Assembly (NCBI RefSeq): GCF_032884065.1
Contig: NW_027062617.1
Coordinates: forward strand, 806,001-870,000
DNA: 64,000 nucleotides
Source: Artemia franciscana
Lineage: Eukaryota > Arthropoda > Branchiopoda > Anostraca > Artemiidae
Reading direction: 5' to 3'
Shown here: positions 47,508 to 59,600 of the stretch, one piece after another
Numbering within the stretch: position 1 is the first letter of the stretch
How the letters are laid out: the number at the start of each line of letters is the position of its first letter
Translations under genes and position numbers: made by a program
The notes under the pieces: model-generated
Seen by the model: only the letters and a program-made list of their open reading frames with translations
Database searches by the model: none
Told to the model about the DNA's origin: nothing

Positions 47508-48085
47508 CTTTTTTCAATTATTTGAGAAATCAAATATCTCAGAATCTTGATCCGGTGACTTTGGGAAAAATTAAGCGCGGGAGGGGGCCTAGACGCCCTC
47601 CATTTTTGTTCACTTTAAAAGGCACTAGAATGAGCCCTTTTGTGACATTCTATGACCACTGGGTCGATACTATCACCCCTGGAAAATAACAAAAAACAGA
47701 AAAAACAAATAAACACGCATCCGTGATCTGTCTTGTGGCAAAAAACACAAAATTCCACATTTTTGTAGATAAGAGCTTGAAACTTCTACTGTAGTATTCT
47801 CGGATACACTGAATCTGATGGTGCGATTTTCGTTAAGATTCTGTGACTTTTAAGGGTGTTTCCTCCTATTTTCTAAAATAAGGCAAATTTTCTCAGGCTC
47901 GTAACTTTTGATGGGTAAATCTAAACTTGATGAAACTTAAATATTTAAAGTCAGCATCAAAATGCAATCCTTTTGATGTAACTATTATAAAAATTATAAA
48001 GATTCCGGTTTTTATAGTTTCGGTTGCTATTGAGCCAGGTCGCTCCTTACTACAGTTCGTTACCACGAACTGTTTGAAACGCCCT
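47508..48085 (-). mobile_element. HP-family repeat, second part after the PLE
   Basis: 'ggtgactttgggaaaaatta', 'catccgtgatctgtcttgtg', 'gggtgtttcctcctattttc' and the terminal palindrome 'cagttcgttaccacgaactg' (48055-48074) continue the copy begun at 45410. Confidence 0.75.
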
Positions 48086-50595
48086 TACTAATCTGCAATT
48101 CGGCTTGACGATATTTTATGTGAAATTCAAGTAGCCAGCGCATCATTTTTTTGGTCCAACCCTCTCATCCATTCCCGTTCACACCACCTTTTTCAAGCGG
48201 TGAATAAATGGAATTTTTAGCTTCTTTTTCTCGTTAGACTGCCCATGGATCCGGTGGAATCTTTTTTGAGGGCAGCATTGAACTCCAGGAAGTGTTTCAA
48301 CAGAGCACACTCTACCGCTTGTAACAACTACTTACCACAAGAGTTCTATTTGAACAGATTTTTGTTATGGATTTTTATCATTTTTAACGGAAAATTTGAC
48401 GGATTTTTCGTTCTCAGTCGTAAGAATTTTACGGATTTTTGGCCTACCAGAACAGAAAACTTTCCATCATGAAGTGGAGACACTAAATGGTCGTTAAACC
48501 CTCAACTCCTCTCTTGCTAAAAACTTGCTAAAAACTAGGAACAAACCATAGTGTTGCTTTTTCAAAACAGTTACAAATCCTGAAGTACCAAGGAAGTCAC
48601 CTTGAAGTAAAAAAGACAATTTTTTGCTACCTGGACCCATCTCAGCCTGTGGTAAATAAAAGTGCGACATATGCCATTTTGGTCAAAATGATTTATGTGT
48701 GTTTCGTGGGTAAAATCAGCACGTAGCACCGATTTGTGCAGTCAGAACTGTCCTATTTTGTACCATTACGAAGATAAAAAAAGGGACATATGCAAGTTTT
48801 AACACAAGAGGATTATTTTATAAAGCTATTATTTGTCTCCTTTTCGTGATTTTTCTTTGCTGATTTCAAGAGTGCAAAGTTTACGGCAGTATCATATTTT
48901 TTGTCAGTGTTGCCAAGTTGAGCCATGAAAACAAATAAGCGAAACTGATTAGCTAACCTTACCAATACTTTTCATCCGTTAAAATTCTCTCAAATTCGCA
49001 ATTATTTGATTTCAAAGACAACTGTTCGCTCAAAGGAAAACCAAACCTTCTTGAGCTGTTTTGCACCAAATTTTTAGCTGACTTTTTACTCAATTTTCAT
49101 AGAAATTTTTTCTTTTTTGATTTGAAGCCCGCTACTATCAGAAACTGCATACCTTATGTGGAAATATTTTTCAAAATTTAAAATTCTCGATTTTTCGCTA
49201 TTTTCTAAGATATATACAGCTGTGTAAGTTCTCACTTAATCAATTTAACAGTCAGATTTAATCTACACTGTTCGTGGTGCTTAAGGACAATTTTCCGGGA
49301 AATTTCCTTTAAATATTACCGTGTGAGGCTGTACCGCCCACAATTCATGCATTGTCGTTTTAATATTTTTATTCGAAGAAAAAATTATATAAAAAGTGAT
49401 GAAATTTAATTAGGTTCCCACAGTTAAAGTATGAGTAATAGCAATCAGATCATTGCCACGGTCAATGACACTTTGGTGTAAATTCAACCACAAAAAAATG
49501 TGAATCTTCAAAGCCAAAGAGGTATTTACGAATTTAACCACAAGATTTCATGATTGATATATTATCAGCCTTGGAAGGTTATTTTGTGTAACATTTATGT
49601 ACCGTTTAATTTGTTTTGTTTTTTTTTTCTTTTTTTTCAATATAATGACATCAATTACAAATCTGATAGACTAAATGTCTTATATTCATTATTTTTTAGT
49701 TTTAAGAAGACTTCTACTTTTCTCATTTCATCATGTTTTAGAAGATTCGAATTAAAAACCAGTATCTTAGCATTTTGAAAAAAAAACAAGATTTCTCCGT
49801 AACCTGCTAATTCCATGTATGCACTACCTGACTGAGATGTAATTCAGCCGTTTACACTGTGTTGGAAAAATCTAATGAGCCAAAAAGGCAGTATCTGCCA
49901 TTCAGTTACGCCTTATGCCATCCTGCAACTAACGCAATCCTGTTGATTTCCACTCTTGAAGGAGACAATGCTTCGAATATAATATACTACTTCTTTCTGC
50001 TTCTTATACTGCTTTTGTCTAAAGATTTGACCTCGTTTCTTATGTAAGGGAAATTTGATACCTTAAGGACGTATACAATGGCTTTCTTGTAAAAAACACT
50101 AATTTGTTTAACTGAAACTAGGTCAAAGTGGTTATAACTGACTTTACTTTTCAAACCTCTGAATTTGCGCAGGTTTAACTTGGTTTAAATGATACTGGAT
50201 TGACTAATTTTTTTTCGAATAAATTACCGAATATGAGAGTATAGGTGTCAGCACCCTAACAAAGTCGTTTTCCGCTATTCTATGAAGTTAGATTTTAGTC
50301 CAATACCGCCTTTTGACGGATATCACCCCAGTAGAGTTTTATTATTTTCATTTAGAATATACTGAAATTCACTGAATATATTTATAATATACTGAGCTTT
50401 TAGAATGTAGTATTTTTATTGCTATAAGATTCTTATTCTATATAATTGGCAAGTGTCCCAGCCAATCACTGATCTAAAAGCAATCGCGTGATGTTATAAG
50501 GTGAGTAAACCAAAATGAGTATTTTTACAGTCAGCAAGTTTTTGGATGCTTACAACCGAGTATACGTTTTTACTGTTATTTCTTATGTCTAAATT
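48086..50595. other. No recognisable feature
   Basis: 2.5 kb of AT-rich sequence. ORFs at 48245, 49554 and 49859 have no domain I recognise and no convincing splice borders. Confidence 0.4.
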
Positions 50596-50715
50596 TTCAT
50601 GTTGTTTTTACAGCTTAATAAAAGTATGGAAGAATAGGAAGACGAGTCTGCGAACCTGTCCGAAGCCACAGTGATGGCTGCGGTCAAGTATGGCTATGAA
50701 ACCATGTTTTAAGAA
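50596..50715 (+). pseudogene. RTE-type LINE fragment, left of nested insertion
   Basis: 'LIKVWKNRKTS' and 'TVMAAVKYGYETM'-like traces align at DNA level with 61985-62090 ('tttggaagaatagaaagata', 'gctacagtgatgacagtggt'). The matching sequence resumes at about 51340. Confidence 0.65.
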
Positions 50716-50720
50716 ATTAC

Positions 50721-51260
50721 GAATGCTTAAAATTGGTCAGATTCGAGATTATCAAGCTGCTGTTTTTGCGTATCGATGTTGCAATGATGTATGTCCTCCA
50801 GTTTTTACCAGTTTTTTCGAATAAATCGTTCACTCCATGGGTATGAGACTAGAGAGGCACATAATTTTATTGTTAAGTACCGAGACACGACAAGTGCAGC
50901 TTTCGGAATTAGGTATTTAGCTCCGGCTTTTTGGAATGATATCCCAGCTGGCATTAGGGAGGCGGAACATATTGGGTCGTTTAAAGTAAAATTAAAAAAA
51001 ACATTTATTGGGAGTGGGGAGTTAATTTTTTTCTTTTTATATATATTTATATATTATTATTGTTAGCCTTTTTTATACATATTCTGGTGTTAAGGGGTAA
51101 TTGAGTGAGAGTGTTTTTGTCCTTCTTTAATATTTGTTTTTTTTTAATTAATTAGGTTGAGAATTAGAGGATTGCAGCCGTCCAATATCAGGCTGTTTGA
51201 GCCTTTCCCCGGTAGTTGTGTGTGTTTATAGTTTTTGTAATTTAGTAGTTAATAAATAGT
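50721..51260 (+). pseudogene. 3' end of a CR1/Jockey-type LINE inserted in the RTE copy
   Basis: 'LRMLKIGQIRDYQAAVFAYR' is followed, after a frameshift near 50815, by 'RINRSLHGYETREAHNF', 'TTSAAFGIRYLAPAFWNDIP' and 'IGSFKVKLKKTFIG' (50791-51066). This is the conserved C-terminal tail of many LINE ORF2 proteins (H-x-YxTR, P-x-x-WN-x-IP, FK-x-x-L-K). It is followed by a 3' UTR ('tatcaggctgtttgagcc'). It is only the 5'-truncated end of the element. Confidence 0.65.
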
Positions 51261-51319
51261 TCAATTCGAAACGTGGGTAGGAAGAAGACAAATGGTTAGT
51301 TAGGTGTATTCCCGAAAAA

Positions 51320-51710
51320 CTATCTACGGATTGTTTTGAGTACCCGTCAGACTGACCGTATTCCAAACAGTAAGCCTAAGCTATACGAAAAATATGACCC
51401 TAGTCCACTTTCTCGGACTATAATGATAAAAAAGTAGAAATGGCTAGGATATATTTTGTGGATGAAAGAGCTAACACATAGCTGAATATTGTCCTTCTCG
51501 GCCACCCATCTATGGCAAAACCCAAATCAGGTCTTCTCCGAATGGGGTGGGATAAGGTCGAAAGAAAAGATTTAAAGGAAATTAGAACTTCTTGGGAGAG
51601 TGTAAAGAGGGAAGCTCTGAATAAACTGGGATTGAGGAGGAGCGCGCACTGCTATGTTCGCCTGAGGTGGCTTGTTGTTATAGTGAGTTGTCAGTATTAG
51701 TAAACACTGT
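51320..51710 (+). pseudogene. RTE-type LINE fragment, right of nested insertion
   Basis: 'ctacggattgttttgagtac', 'ctgaccgtattccaaacag', then 'KPKSGLLRMGWDKVERKDLK' and 'EIRTSWESVKREALNKLGL' correspond to 62145-62490. The frame is broken several times. Confidence 0.7.
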
Positions 51711-51945
51711 TTTGTCTCACGGTTGAGTGATCGAGTTGAAACCTACTGAAAAAGTATATTTTTTATTAATTTTATCTTCCTGTACTGGCCAAAAGGTCTG
51801 AAGGCTGTAACTAAATAAAAGTAAATTAAATATTTTGACACTATGACTAATAGACATCTTCGGTGAAATATAAAGACAATTTTATTTTATCAATGAGTTT
51901 TCGAGTGAGATATATTTCTGTTTTTTTTTTTTTAGTTTTTGAATT
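51711..51945. other. No recognisable feature
   Basis: AT-rich spacer after the RTE fragment. Confidence 0.4.
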
Positions 51946-52018
51946 ATATTTTGTCGATGACGGCTATTAATCGTATTGCCAAAATATTCGCTTAATTTCG
52001 ATCACCGTCTTCAGAAAG
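51946..52018 (-). mobile_element. PLE-terminus-like motif pair
   Basis: On the minus strand 'CTGAAGACGGTGATCGAAAT' (51995-52014) resembles the hammerhead-like core of PLE ends. On the plus strand 'CGATGACGGC' ... 'GCCAAAATATTCG' (51954-51990) resembles it in the opposite direction. No ORF is attached; probably the eroded end of another PLE lineage. Confidence 0.35.
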
Positions 52019-52244
52019 AAGGTATAAGAATAAAATTGACAGAAAACTGTTGTTTAAAAATTTATTAGTTATCAGATTGCCTAGATCTTTCCATTCGATT
52101 TTACAAAAATATATTCAGATTGCGTAGCTAAGGGTTTCAGTGCCCAGGGACAATTTCAGGGTTTTTGTGCCCCCTCCCAACATCAATAGCACAAAAAATA
52201 GATAAAAAATCTACTAACATGGTTGAATTGGGAGATGAATTAAA

Positions 52245-53490
52245 TAAAAAAAAAGAGTCGTTTCAGCCAAAAGTAAGGAGCGAAATTAAACCTGAAAACG
52301 AACAGAAGTTACTCTGTATATGAAAGGGGCTGTTTCCTCGTCAATGCCCCGCTTTTTAAGCTATGATTTGACCCTTTCTCACAACTCTACTTTTTATAAA
52401 AATAAAAAAAAAACTTTAGAGTAAAGAACGGGGCGTTGAAGAGGGAACAGCCCTTTTCATACACCGGGTAATTTCTGTTTGTTTTAAGTTTTACTGTTGC
52501 TCCTTACCTCCAGTTGAAAAAAACTACTTTTTTTTATTTAATATCGGGACGTTTTTGAATTAATACATGTTTTGATTTTGGTTATCCGCACAGGAATAAT
52601 TAAAACGAAATTCGCATAATAACTTTGTTTTGGCTAAATAGTTTTCTCATAATTTTGATAGGACAATTTTGAGAAAAGGGGTAGGGGAGGAGCCCTAGTT
52701 GCCCTTAAATTTTTTAGCTACTTAAAAAGGCAGCTAGAACTTTTAATTTTTTTACGAACGTTTTTGTTAGTAATAAATATACAAAACTTGCGACCTGACT
52801 GACATAACGACCTTTTACATTCATATACTTTTATTACGTATATGAGAGGGTTCGCCCCCTTGTTAATATCTTGCTTTTTACGCTAAAGCTTAAATTTTAT
52901 CCCAATTCCTTAAGAATGGCCCCTGAATCACAAGTTAAAAAATCACAAGTTGTAATTTTAAATAGTTAAAATTACAAAAAATGCTTAGCGTAAAGATCAA
53001 GATATATAAGAGGAGATGAGCCTCCTCATATGCGTAATAATTTCTGTTCGTTTTAAGTTTTAATGAAGCCCCTTACATCCAGTTGAAAAAAAACTTTTCA
53101 TATTTAGTTTTTCATTGTTTTCTCTTTAAGAATGCTTGAAAATCCTGCTCTCACTTCATGGAAATTCTCTTCCCCTACGAAAAATTCTCCATGGAAAGAT
53201 AATCCCACTTAACCCCCTCCCCTCGACCCCCTCCCCCTACTATAAAAATCACCCCGAAAACGTCTTTACACTTCCCAATAACCATTGCTATATGTAAACG
53301 ATGGTGAAAGTTTGCAGCTTGCAGCCCCTCCCCCAGGGACTATGAGGGTGTAAGTCAGCCCCAAAGACATAGTTATTAAGTGTTTCGACTATATTGAACA
53401 AAATGGCTATCTCAAAATTTTTATCTGGTGACTTTGGGAAAAAAGAGCGTGGAGGGGGCTAGGTTCCCTCCAATTTTTGGGTCACTTACA
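52245..53490 (-). mobile_element. HP-family dispersed repeat
   Basis: It begins with a ~260-bp near-palindrome (52257-52520): 'agtaaggagcgaaattaaac' against 'gttttactgttgctccttac', and 'gaaaggggctgtttcctcgt' against 'gagggaacagcccttttcat'. It then follows the order of the 45410 copy to 'ctccaatttttgggtcactt' and stops near 53490 without the terminal palindrome. No ORF is conserved. Confidence 0.75.
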
Positions 53491-53660
53491 AACATATGAA
53501 AACAAAGAAAGGAAATAATAAATGAAAAGAGAAAAAACAAATAGGTGAAAAACGAGGATTTTATCAGCCAGTAGCAAAATATGAAAAACAAATTTCGACA
53601 AGGACCTCCGCCAAGTCGTCCTCAGTACTCAAAAAAAAAGAAAGAGGATAAAAAGAAACA
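53491..53660 (-). mobile_element. PLE-type 3' end fragment with hammerhead-like hairpin
   Basis: Minus strand: CUGAGGA then CGAC...GUCG and AAAUUUG (53589-53625); it is homologous to 37962-38105. The core geometry (CUGANGA, hairpin, GAAA) is that of the other PLE ends here, but no good stem I was found and the base at the cleavage site would be unfavourable. Confidence 0.4.
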
Positions 53661-54405
53661 AAGAAGAAAAAGCAGCAAAATCTAACCTTTTTAAGTGAAC
53701 TGCACGAGAGGAAAAAAGACACTGAATTAAACAACAAAAACCAACTTGAAATCAATGAAAGAGAAGTTATCAATTTATAATAATTTAATATTAAAAGACT
53801 CTATGAATATTTTCGCCCAGTCTAATTTAAGACAACCTGTCCGCATATCTAATGAAAACCGAAATTGTAGAATTGTATGTTTTACTGGTGGCAAATATGT
53901 AACAGCCTAGTGGCATTTTCAAATAGCAGGGAAGGTACTAATCTCAAATCGATTTGTAAAAAGGAAGGGTATAAAACTGTAGATAGTTTTAACACAGGAT
54001 ACATCCAGTAGTAAATCGGTTGGACAAGTAAATTGCATAATAAATGAAAGAAAAAGTTTAATGGGAGTGCTTCTAAAGAAAAGAATAAAAGATATAGGTA
54101 TAAGCGTTATTAAGGGGCTCAAAAGGATTCTTTGGATTAAACTGTCTCGGTAATATGTTTTAGCCCAGAATTAATGAGTTTTGAGTAAGGGGTAGGTTTG
54201 GATATCCTTAAACTAAACTATTATAAACATATAAAGCACTCCTGAGTAATACGTAAAGGACTTTAAATCCTAAGGCAAAGTTTTGAGGTGCCTGGCTAGA
54301 AAATGCAAAATCTTGTCGAGGACGATGGTCATAAATGCTTATTTATTTGTTGGTTGGTATTTTTCGGAGTTTCCATAGATGATTTTATTAAACAATCAGT
54401 AATAG
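53661..54405. other. No recognisable feature
   Basis: Spacer; 'gaatattttcgcccagtcta' at about 53806-53826 recalls the GAAAUAUUC end of the PLE motifs (minus strand), without a matching core. Confidence 0.4.
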
Positions 54406-54610
54406 AACATCAGAAAAAGTTATAAGATAAAAAATACGGCATTAGTATTTCTCCTGGTACCCATTTAGGGCTGGGTCGACTCTGGCTGACCTTACAGAGT
54501 CACACCACTGACCCCCGTCCCAAACTAAATAATTGGATACGCTAGGATGCAAACCCTCGGTCTCTCAGACAAAGGGTCCTGAATCCAGCGCACCAATCCA
54601 CTCGGCCTGA
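54406..54610 (-). mobile_element. tRNA-derived SINE
   Basis: On the minus strand, from about 54608: 'ggccgagtggattggtgcgc' (A-box region, tRNA-Ser/Leu-like) and 'gagggtttgcatcc' (B-box-like), then the shared body 'cagccagagtcgacccagcc' + 'ctaaatgggtaccaggagaa' and tail 'aatgccgtattttttatctt'. It is the best-preserved head of the three SINE copies. Confidence 0.7.
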
Positions 54611-56644
54611 AATCAGAAAAGGCCAATCCACATCAGAAAAGAATAAAGTAAAATAAAATGGGAGTTCCAGAGCTGGTTTAAGTATTAAAAAGGTCATTAT
54701 TTTGAAAACTGCCATTTCTGACATATTGTGACACAAAAAAAAAAAAAATGCCCAAGTATGACTGACTGGGAGTTCAAGGATAGTCAGCCGATGTAGAGCC
54801 ATTCGCAAGCCTTCCACTTGCATAGGTCATCTTTCACCATGATGGTGTATTCATCCTGTACCAGATAAAGATGAACGGATATTATTAAAATCTTTTTTAT
54901 TAAGTTTATTCAATTGAGGCTTCATTAATCTATACACAGACTTATAGCTATGGGGAGGGGTTGAAATTATTAACCTAGTATGGAGAGGGATCAGTAGGTA
55001 GTAATCTGGTTGGGAGTGCTTTAAGCCCCAAGATTGAAAATTCTATACCAGTGTGTGCCGAATTTTTGTGGTAAAGGCTTAGGTAAATATGGCGGAAGGA
55101 TTGAAATCCAACTATTCTTCATTTGGAGGAATAAAAAAACTAAAGGTTAAAAAAATGAAGAAAACAGAGCATTTGGACTGTGGTTTGATTTTTCTTTTTT
55201 TTTTTTTTTTTTTTTTTAGAAGTCTTTTGATCAAGTTATGGGTACAAATAGTCCCCCTTCCCACATTTATGCATGAATTTCACTGTAGTTAAAGCTTTTT
55301 CTTCGAAACTATTTTGGATTCAAGTCGTATGTGTTACTCAGCACGAACATTAAGAAAAATCAACTTCACTTTGTAAAACCTCTCAGAATCCAAGTTCTCA
55401 CGCATTTTTGGTAAAAAAAAACTGTTTAATTCTTTAACCTTGACTAAAACTAAATCCCACCAAGTTGCTAGGTCTTTACGAATTCATGACATTGGACATT
55501 TTACCTAATGCTTAGTGCAGCGAATAAGGAGTGAAGCTTTGAACAGATTTTGGCGGAGGAGGAGTTTGCACAGCTGTTTATATTCTATTGGCATGATGCT
55601 GCGATGAGTTTTTAGCAGCAGTTTTGTAGCACAAACAGTAGACAAGTGGTATGAAACATAGATCACTCAATCCCCAGCTACTATAGTATTGACAAAAACT
55701 GGTATACTTTATTGATATTTGTTTTAGTGACAACTTTTAGTGCTATGAATTAAGTCATAGGAAATACAAGGCAAATGTTGCTTAAGAAACTTTTGGCAAA
55801 AACTCCCGCTGTTGCCATAACAGCTGATTTATTTATCATTGAGATTAAACCCTTTTCACTACCGTACATTAACAGTTTGAAAGTTTGTAGATTAAAACAA
55901 AGCAATTTTCACTATTTTAGTGAAAATTTTGCTATTTTGCGTGTTTAGAAATCCTAATAAGCCAGTAGCTTCTTTCTCCTCGGGTGTAGGCGCCAGGATT
56001 CGAAAGCTAGTGGAACAGAGAAAGCCTCAGACCTTGGACGAATAAATTAAGTTTTTTTAAGCTCTCGTCAATAATTAAAAAAAGTATATATGGGTTTTCC
56101 CTGTTAGCTAGCGATTATATATTTTACGATATATATCTTACCTTTTCAAAGCAAGGCCCAAAGAATTATCTTTTTCAACATTAAAATTAAAATACTTGTT
56201 AGATTTTAAGCCTGACTTTTTAATCGTGATTTTCACTAAAATCGGTACTGTGGTATCTGGTTCAATTCTCATTCAGTCTAAAATTGGGTAATAGCTTGCT
56301 CAAAGGTACTTAATGTAGGCCTATAGCTTAGTAAACACAATTTTTATAAAGAGGGTGGTATCTGACAAAAACTTCTTTCTAGTAAGCATCTATGCGATAG
56401 GCTTAATTCGATTTATTTCTCATGAAAAGAGAGCAGTTTCTCAAATCAACAAAACTAGCTGGTAATCAATAAGTTAAAATTAGATAAGTTGAAATTTTCG
56501 AAAAACTCACGAGTATCAGGATAAAAATCTTTTTCTTTAATCGTATAAATAAAAATAAATACCGAAACAAAAAAAAAATCAAAATCACAAAACTGGCATT
56601 CTATCAAAAATCACCTCCACCCCCCGAATTTAAATTGTCTATGG
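54611..56644. other. Spacer; possible small ORF at 55089-55292
   Basis: Mostly unannotatable AT-rich sequence. The plus-strand ORF at 55089 starts 'MAEGLKSNYSSFGGIKKLKV' and runs into a poly-T tract; I do not recognise it. The region just left of 56645 may be intron or 3' UTR of the proteoglycan-like gene. Confidence 0.35.
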
Positions 56645-59600
56645 CTATCTACCTTCTAAATCACTTTGATCAAAGGCTTTTGGAAAATCATTCACTGAGT
56701 TTAAGAGAACATCAAGTTCTTTTAACATATTTAAAGGATCACTAAGTGATGAAATCAAAGTTTTCTTTGGAATTTCATTTTCAGTGACTTTGGTTTTAGA
56801 AATTGTTCCGCTTTGAGTAATATCCACAGAATGAGTATCGTTGTTAGCTGAGAATTTCAAGTAATTTTTTTCATTATTTAGGCTATTAGTTCTGGTAACT
56901 GAGAAATCATTGGTATCCAAGCTGTTTTCCATGGTTATCATAGGTATTTGTTCCAGGCCTTCTGTTTCCTTAAGATCTGTCAAGCCTTCTGTTGTTCCAG
57001 TAACTGTGAGATCTTCCCTTGACATAGCCCCCCAATCAATTTCAATGACATCACTATTTACATGATTTTGACTTGTGCTTAATCTTTCTTTTTGTCCGGA
57101 GGGCCCGGTAATATTATTAGTCGTCAGATGTGTAAGTGTCTCAGTCTCGGTTGTATAACCAGCAGTATTTGTCTCATCTTCGGGTGATTCTGTTATATTT
57201 TCTTTAATATCTTCTGAGCCTCCAATATCTGAGAATTCTGTTACACTTACAATTAACAAATCATCCCAGTTTTTCGTTGTAGACACGTCAAGAAGCTCTT
57301 CATTGGAAGCAGCACCAAGGTCAATTTCAATAACGTCACCATTTTCACTATTTTGACTATTAGATGTATCTGTTGGCCCAATAGGCTCGGCATTACTATG
57401 AGTTGTCAGCTCTGTTAATAGATCATTGTCGGTGGCATAACCAGCATGGCTTGTTTCGTTTTTTCTAAGATCTGTTATTTCTTCTCTAATACCTTCTGAG
57501 TCTAAAACACCTGAGAATCCTATTAAACTTACAGTTAACAAATCATCCAGTTTTTTCGTTGTGAAAATGTCAAATAGCTCTTCATTGGAAGCGGCACCAA
57601 TAACGTCACCATTTTTGAATTGTAAGTAAACAATTCGATTAGTAATAAATATGTCTGTTTGTTTAGTAGCATTGAGATTACCATGAGCTGTCAGCTGTGT
57701 AAATACATCACTCTTGGTGACATAACCAGCAGTACTTGTCTCGTCTTTTAGTGGTTCTATTATTTTTTCTGTACTACCTTCTGAGCCTCCAGTACCTGAG
57801 AATTCTGTAACACCTAAAGTTAACATATCATCTAGATTTTTTGTTGTGAAAACATCAAGAAGCTCTTCATTGGAAGTGGCACCAAGATCGATTTCAATAG
57901 CATCACTGTTTTCGTCATTTTGATTACTGTCAAAAGTCACTGTTTGTTCAGTAGTCTCAATATTAATGTCTGTCGTCAATTCAGTAAATATTTCAGTAAT
58001 GGGCTCGGCATTACTTTGAGTTGTCAGCTTTGTAAATACACCACTCTCGGTGGCATAGCCGGCAGTACTTGTATCGTCTTTTGTTGGTTCTGTTATTTCT
58101 TCTGTACTACCTTCTGAGCCTCCAATACCTGAGAATTCTGTTACCCCTAAATTTAACATATCATCCAGATCTTGTGTTGTGAAAATATCAAGAAGCTCTT
58201 CATTGGAATTGGCACCAAGATCGATTTCAATAGCATCACTATTTTCGTCATTTTGATTACTGTCAAAAGTCACTGTTTGTTCAGTAGTCTCAATATTAAT
58301 ATCTGTCGTCAATTCAGTAAATATTTCAGTAATGGGCTCGGCATTACTTTGAGTTGTCAGCTTTGTAAAAACATCACTCTCGGTGGCATAGCCGGCAGTA
58401 CTTGTATCGTCTTTTGTTGGTTCTGTTATTTCTTCTGTACTACCTTCTGAGCCTCCAATACCTGAGAATTCTGTTACCCCTAAATTTAACATATCATCCA
58501 GATCTTGTGTTGTGAAAATATCAAGAAGCTCTTCATTGGAATTGGCACCAAGATCGATTTCAATACCATCACTACTTTCGTCATCTTGATTAGCGTCAAA
58601 AGTTTCTATTTGCCCAGTAGTCTCGGTGTTACTGCCAGTTGTAAATTCAGTAAATATCTCATCCTCGGTAGGATAGCTTATAGTGTTGGCTTTGTGTTTT
58701 AAAGGTTCTATAATATTCTCTTCTTTTTTTTCAAAACCTGAGAAATCTTCTACACTTGCAGTTAACAAATTGTCTGGATTTTCAGTTGTGAAAATGTCGA
58801 ACAAGTCTATGACACCTAGGTCAATTTCAATCACATCACTACCTTCATTATCAGGATTGTATGTTTGTTCATTTAATTCAGTAGTGTAGCCTCTCTGTTG
58901 CTCTGTTAATATTTCACTTTCTGTCGTATATTGCGGTGTGATATATTCACCAGAATTGATTTTTGTTGCTTGTTCAATAAAACCATCTTCTAAATTAAAA
59001 CTGATTTGATTATTATTTAAAGCCTCTGGTAATTCCACTACATACGATACATCACTCAAAGTAGTTGTTATTCCTAGTTTTACTGAATTTTCTTTTCCAA
59101 GATCAATGGAAATCGAATCAAAAGTATTGATTTCCGGAGTTTTTTCAGTAAATGCCGACGTATTTTTTGAGTCTCCAAATGTCTCTTTCCCATCAACATC
59201 GCTTGTTTGGCCTGGATTAGTTAAAGTAGCAAATGGAAGGTCTCCTGAAGAGCCTTCGTTAAATCCCTCACCACTTCCGTCACTAGCAAGGAGGCTCTCG
59301 GTTATGGCTACCAGGTCTTGGTAGTATTCACCATAGCCGCTTCCTAGCTCATGGACAATCGAAGCACCACTTCCTGTATTGTCATCTAAGCCAGTGTACT
59401 GGGAAGAACTTTGGGTAGCTTCACTCAGATCATTGCTAAGACTCTCGAATGGGTAATTTGTTGTAAAATCTTCAGCGTCTAAAGGGGCTTCTATTTCTTT
59501 GTTAATATTGATTGATTGCTGGAACTCTGAAACAGTATTCAAAAGACCTTCTTCACTAATATCAAATAAATCATCTCTTCGGTCTTCTTCTTGAAGTCCA

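Noticed and set aside
53564..53773. 69-residue minus-strand ORF with a hydrophobic run
   Set aside because: Phe/Ser-rich frame over T-rich PLE 3' sequence; the conserved part is the hairpin, not the peptide.
54540..54608. A functional tRNA gene on the minus strand
   Set aside because: A- and B-box-like parts are present but the sequence continues into the SINE body and I could not fold a full cloverleaf with matching acceptor ends.
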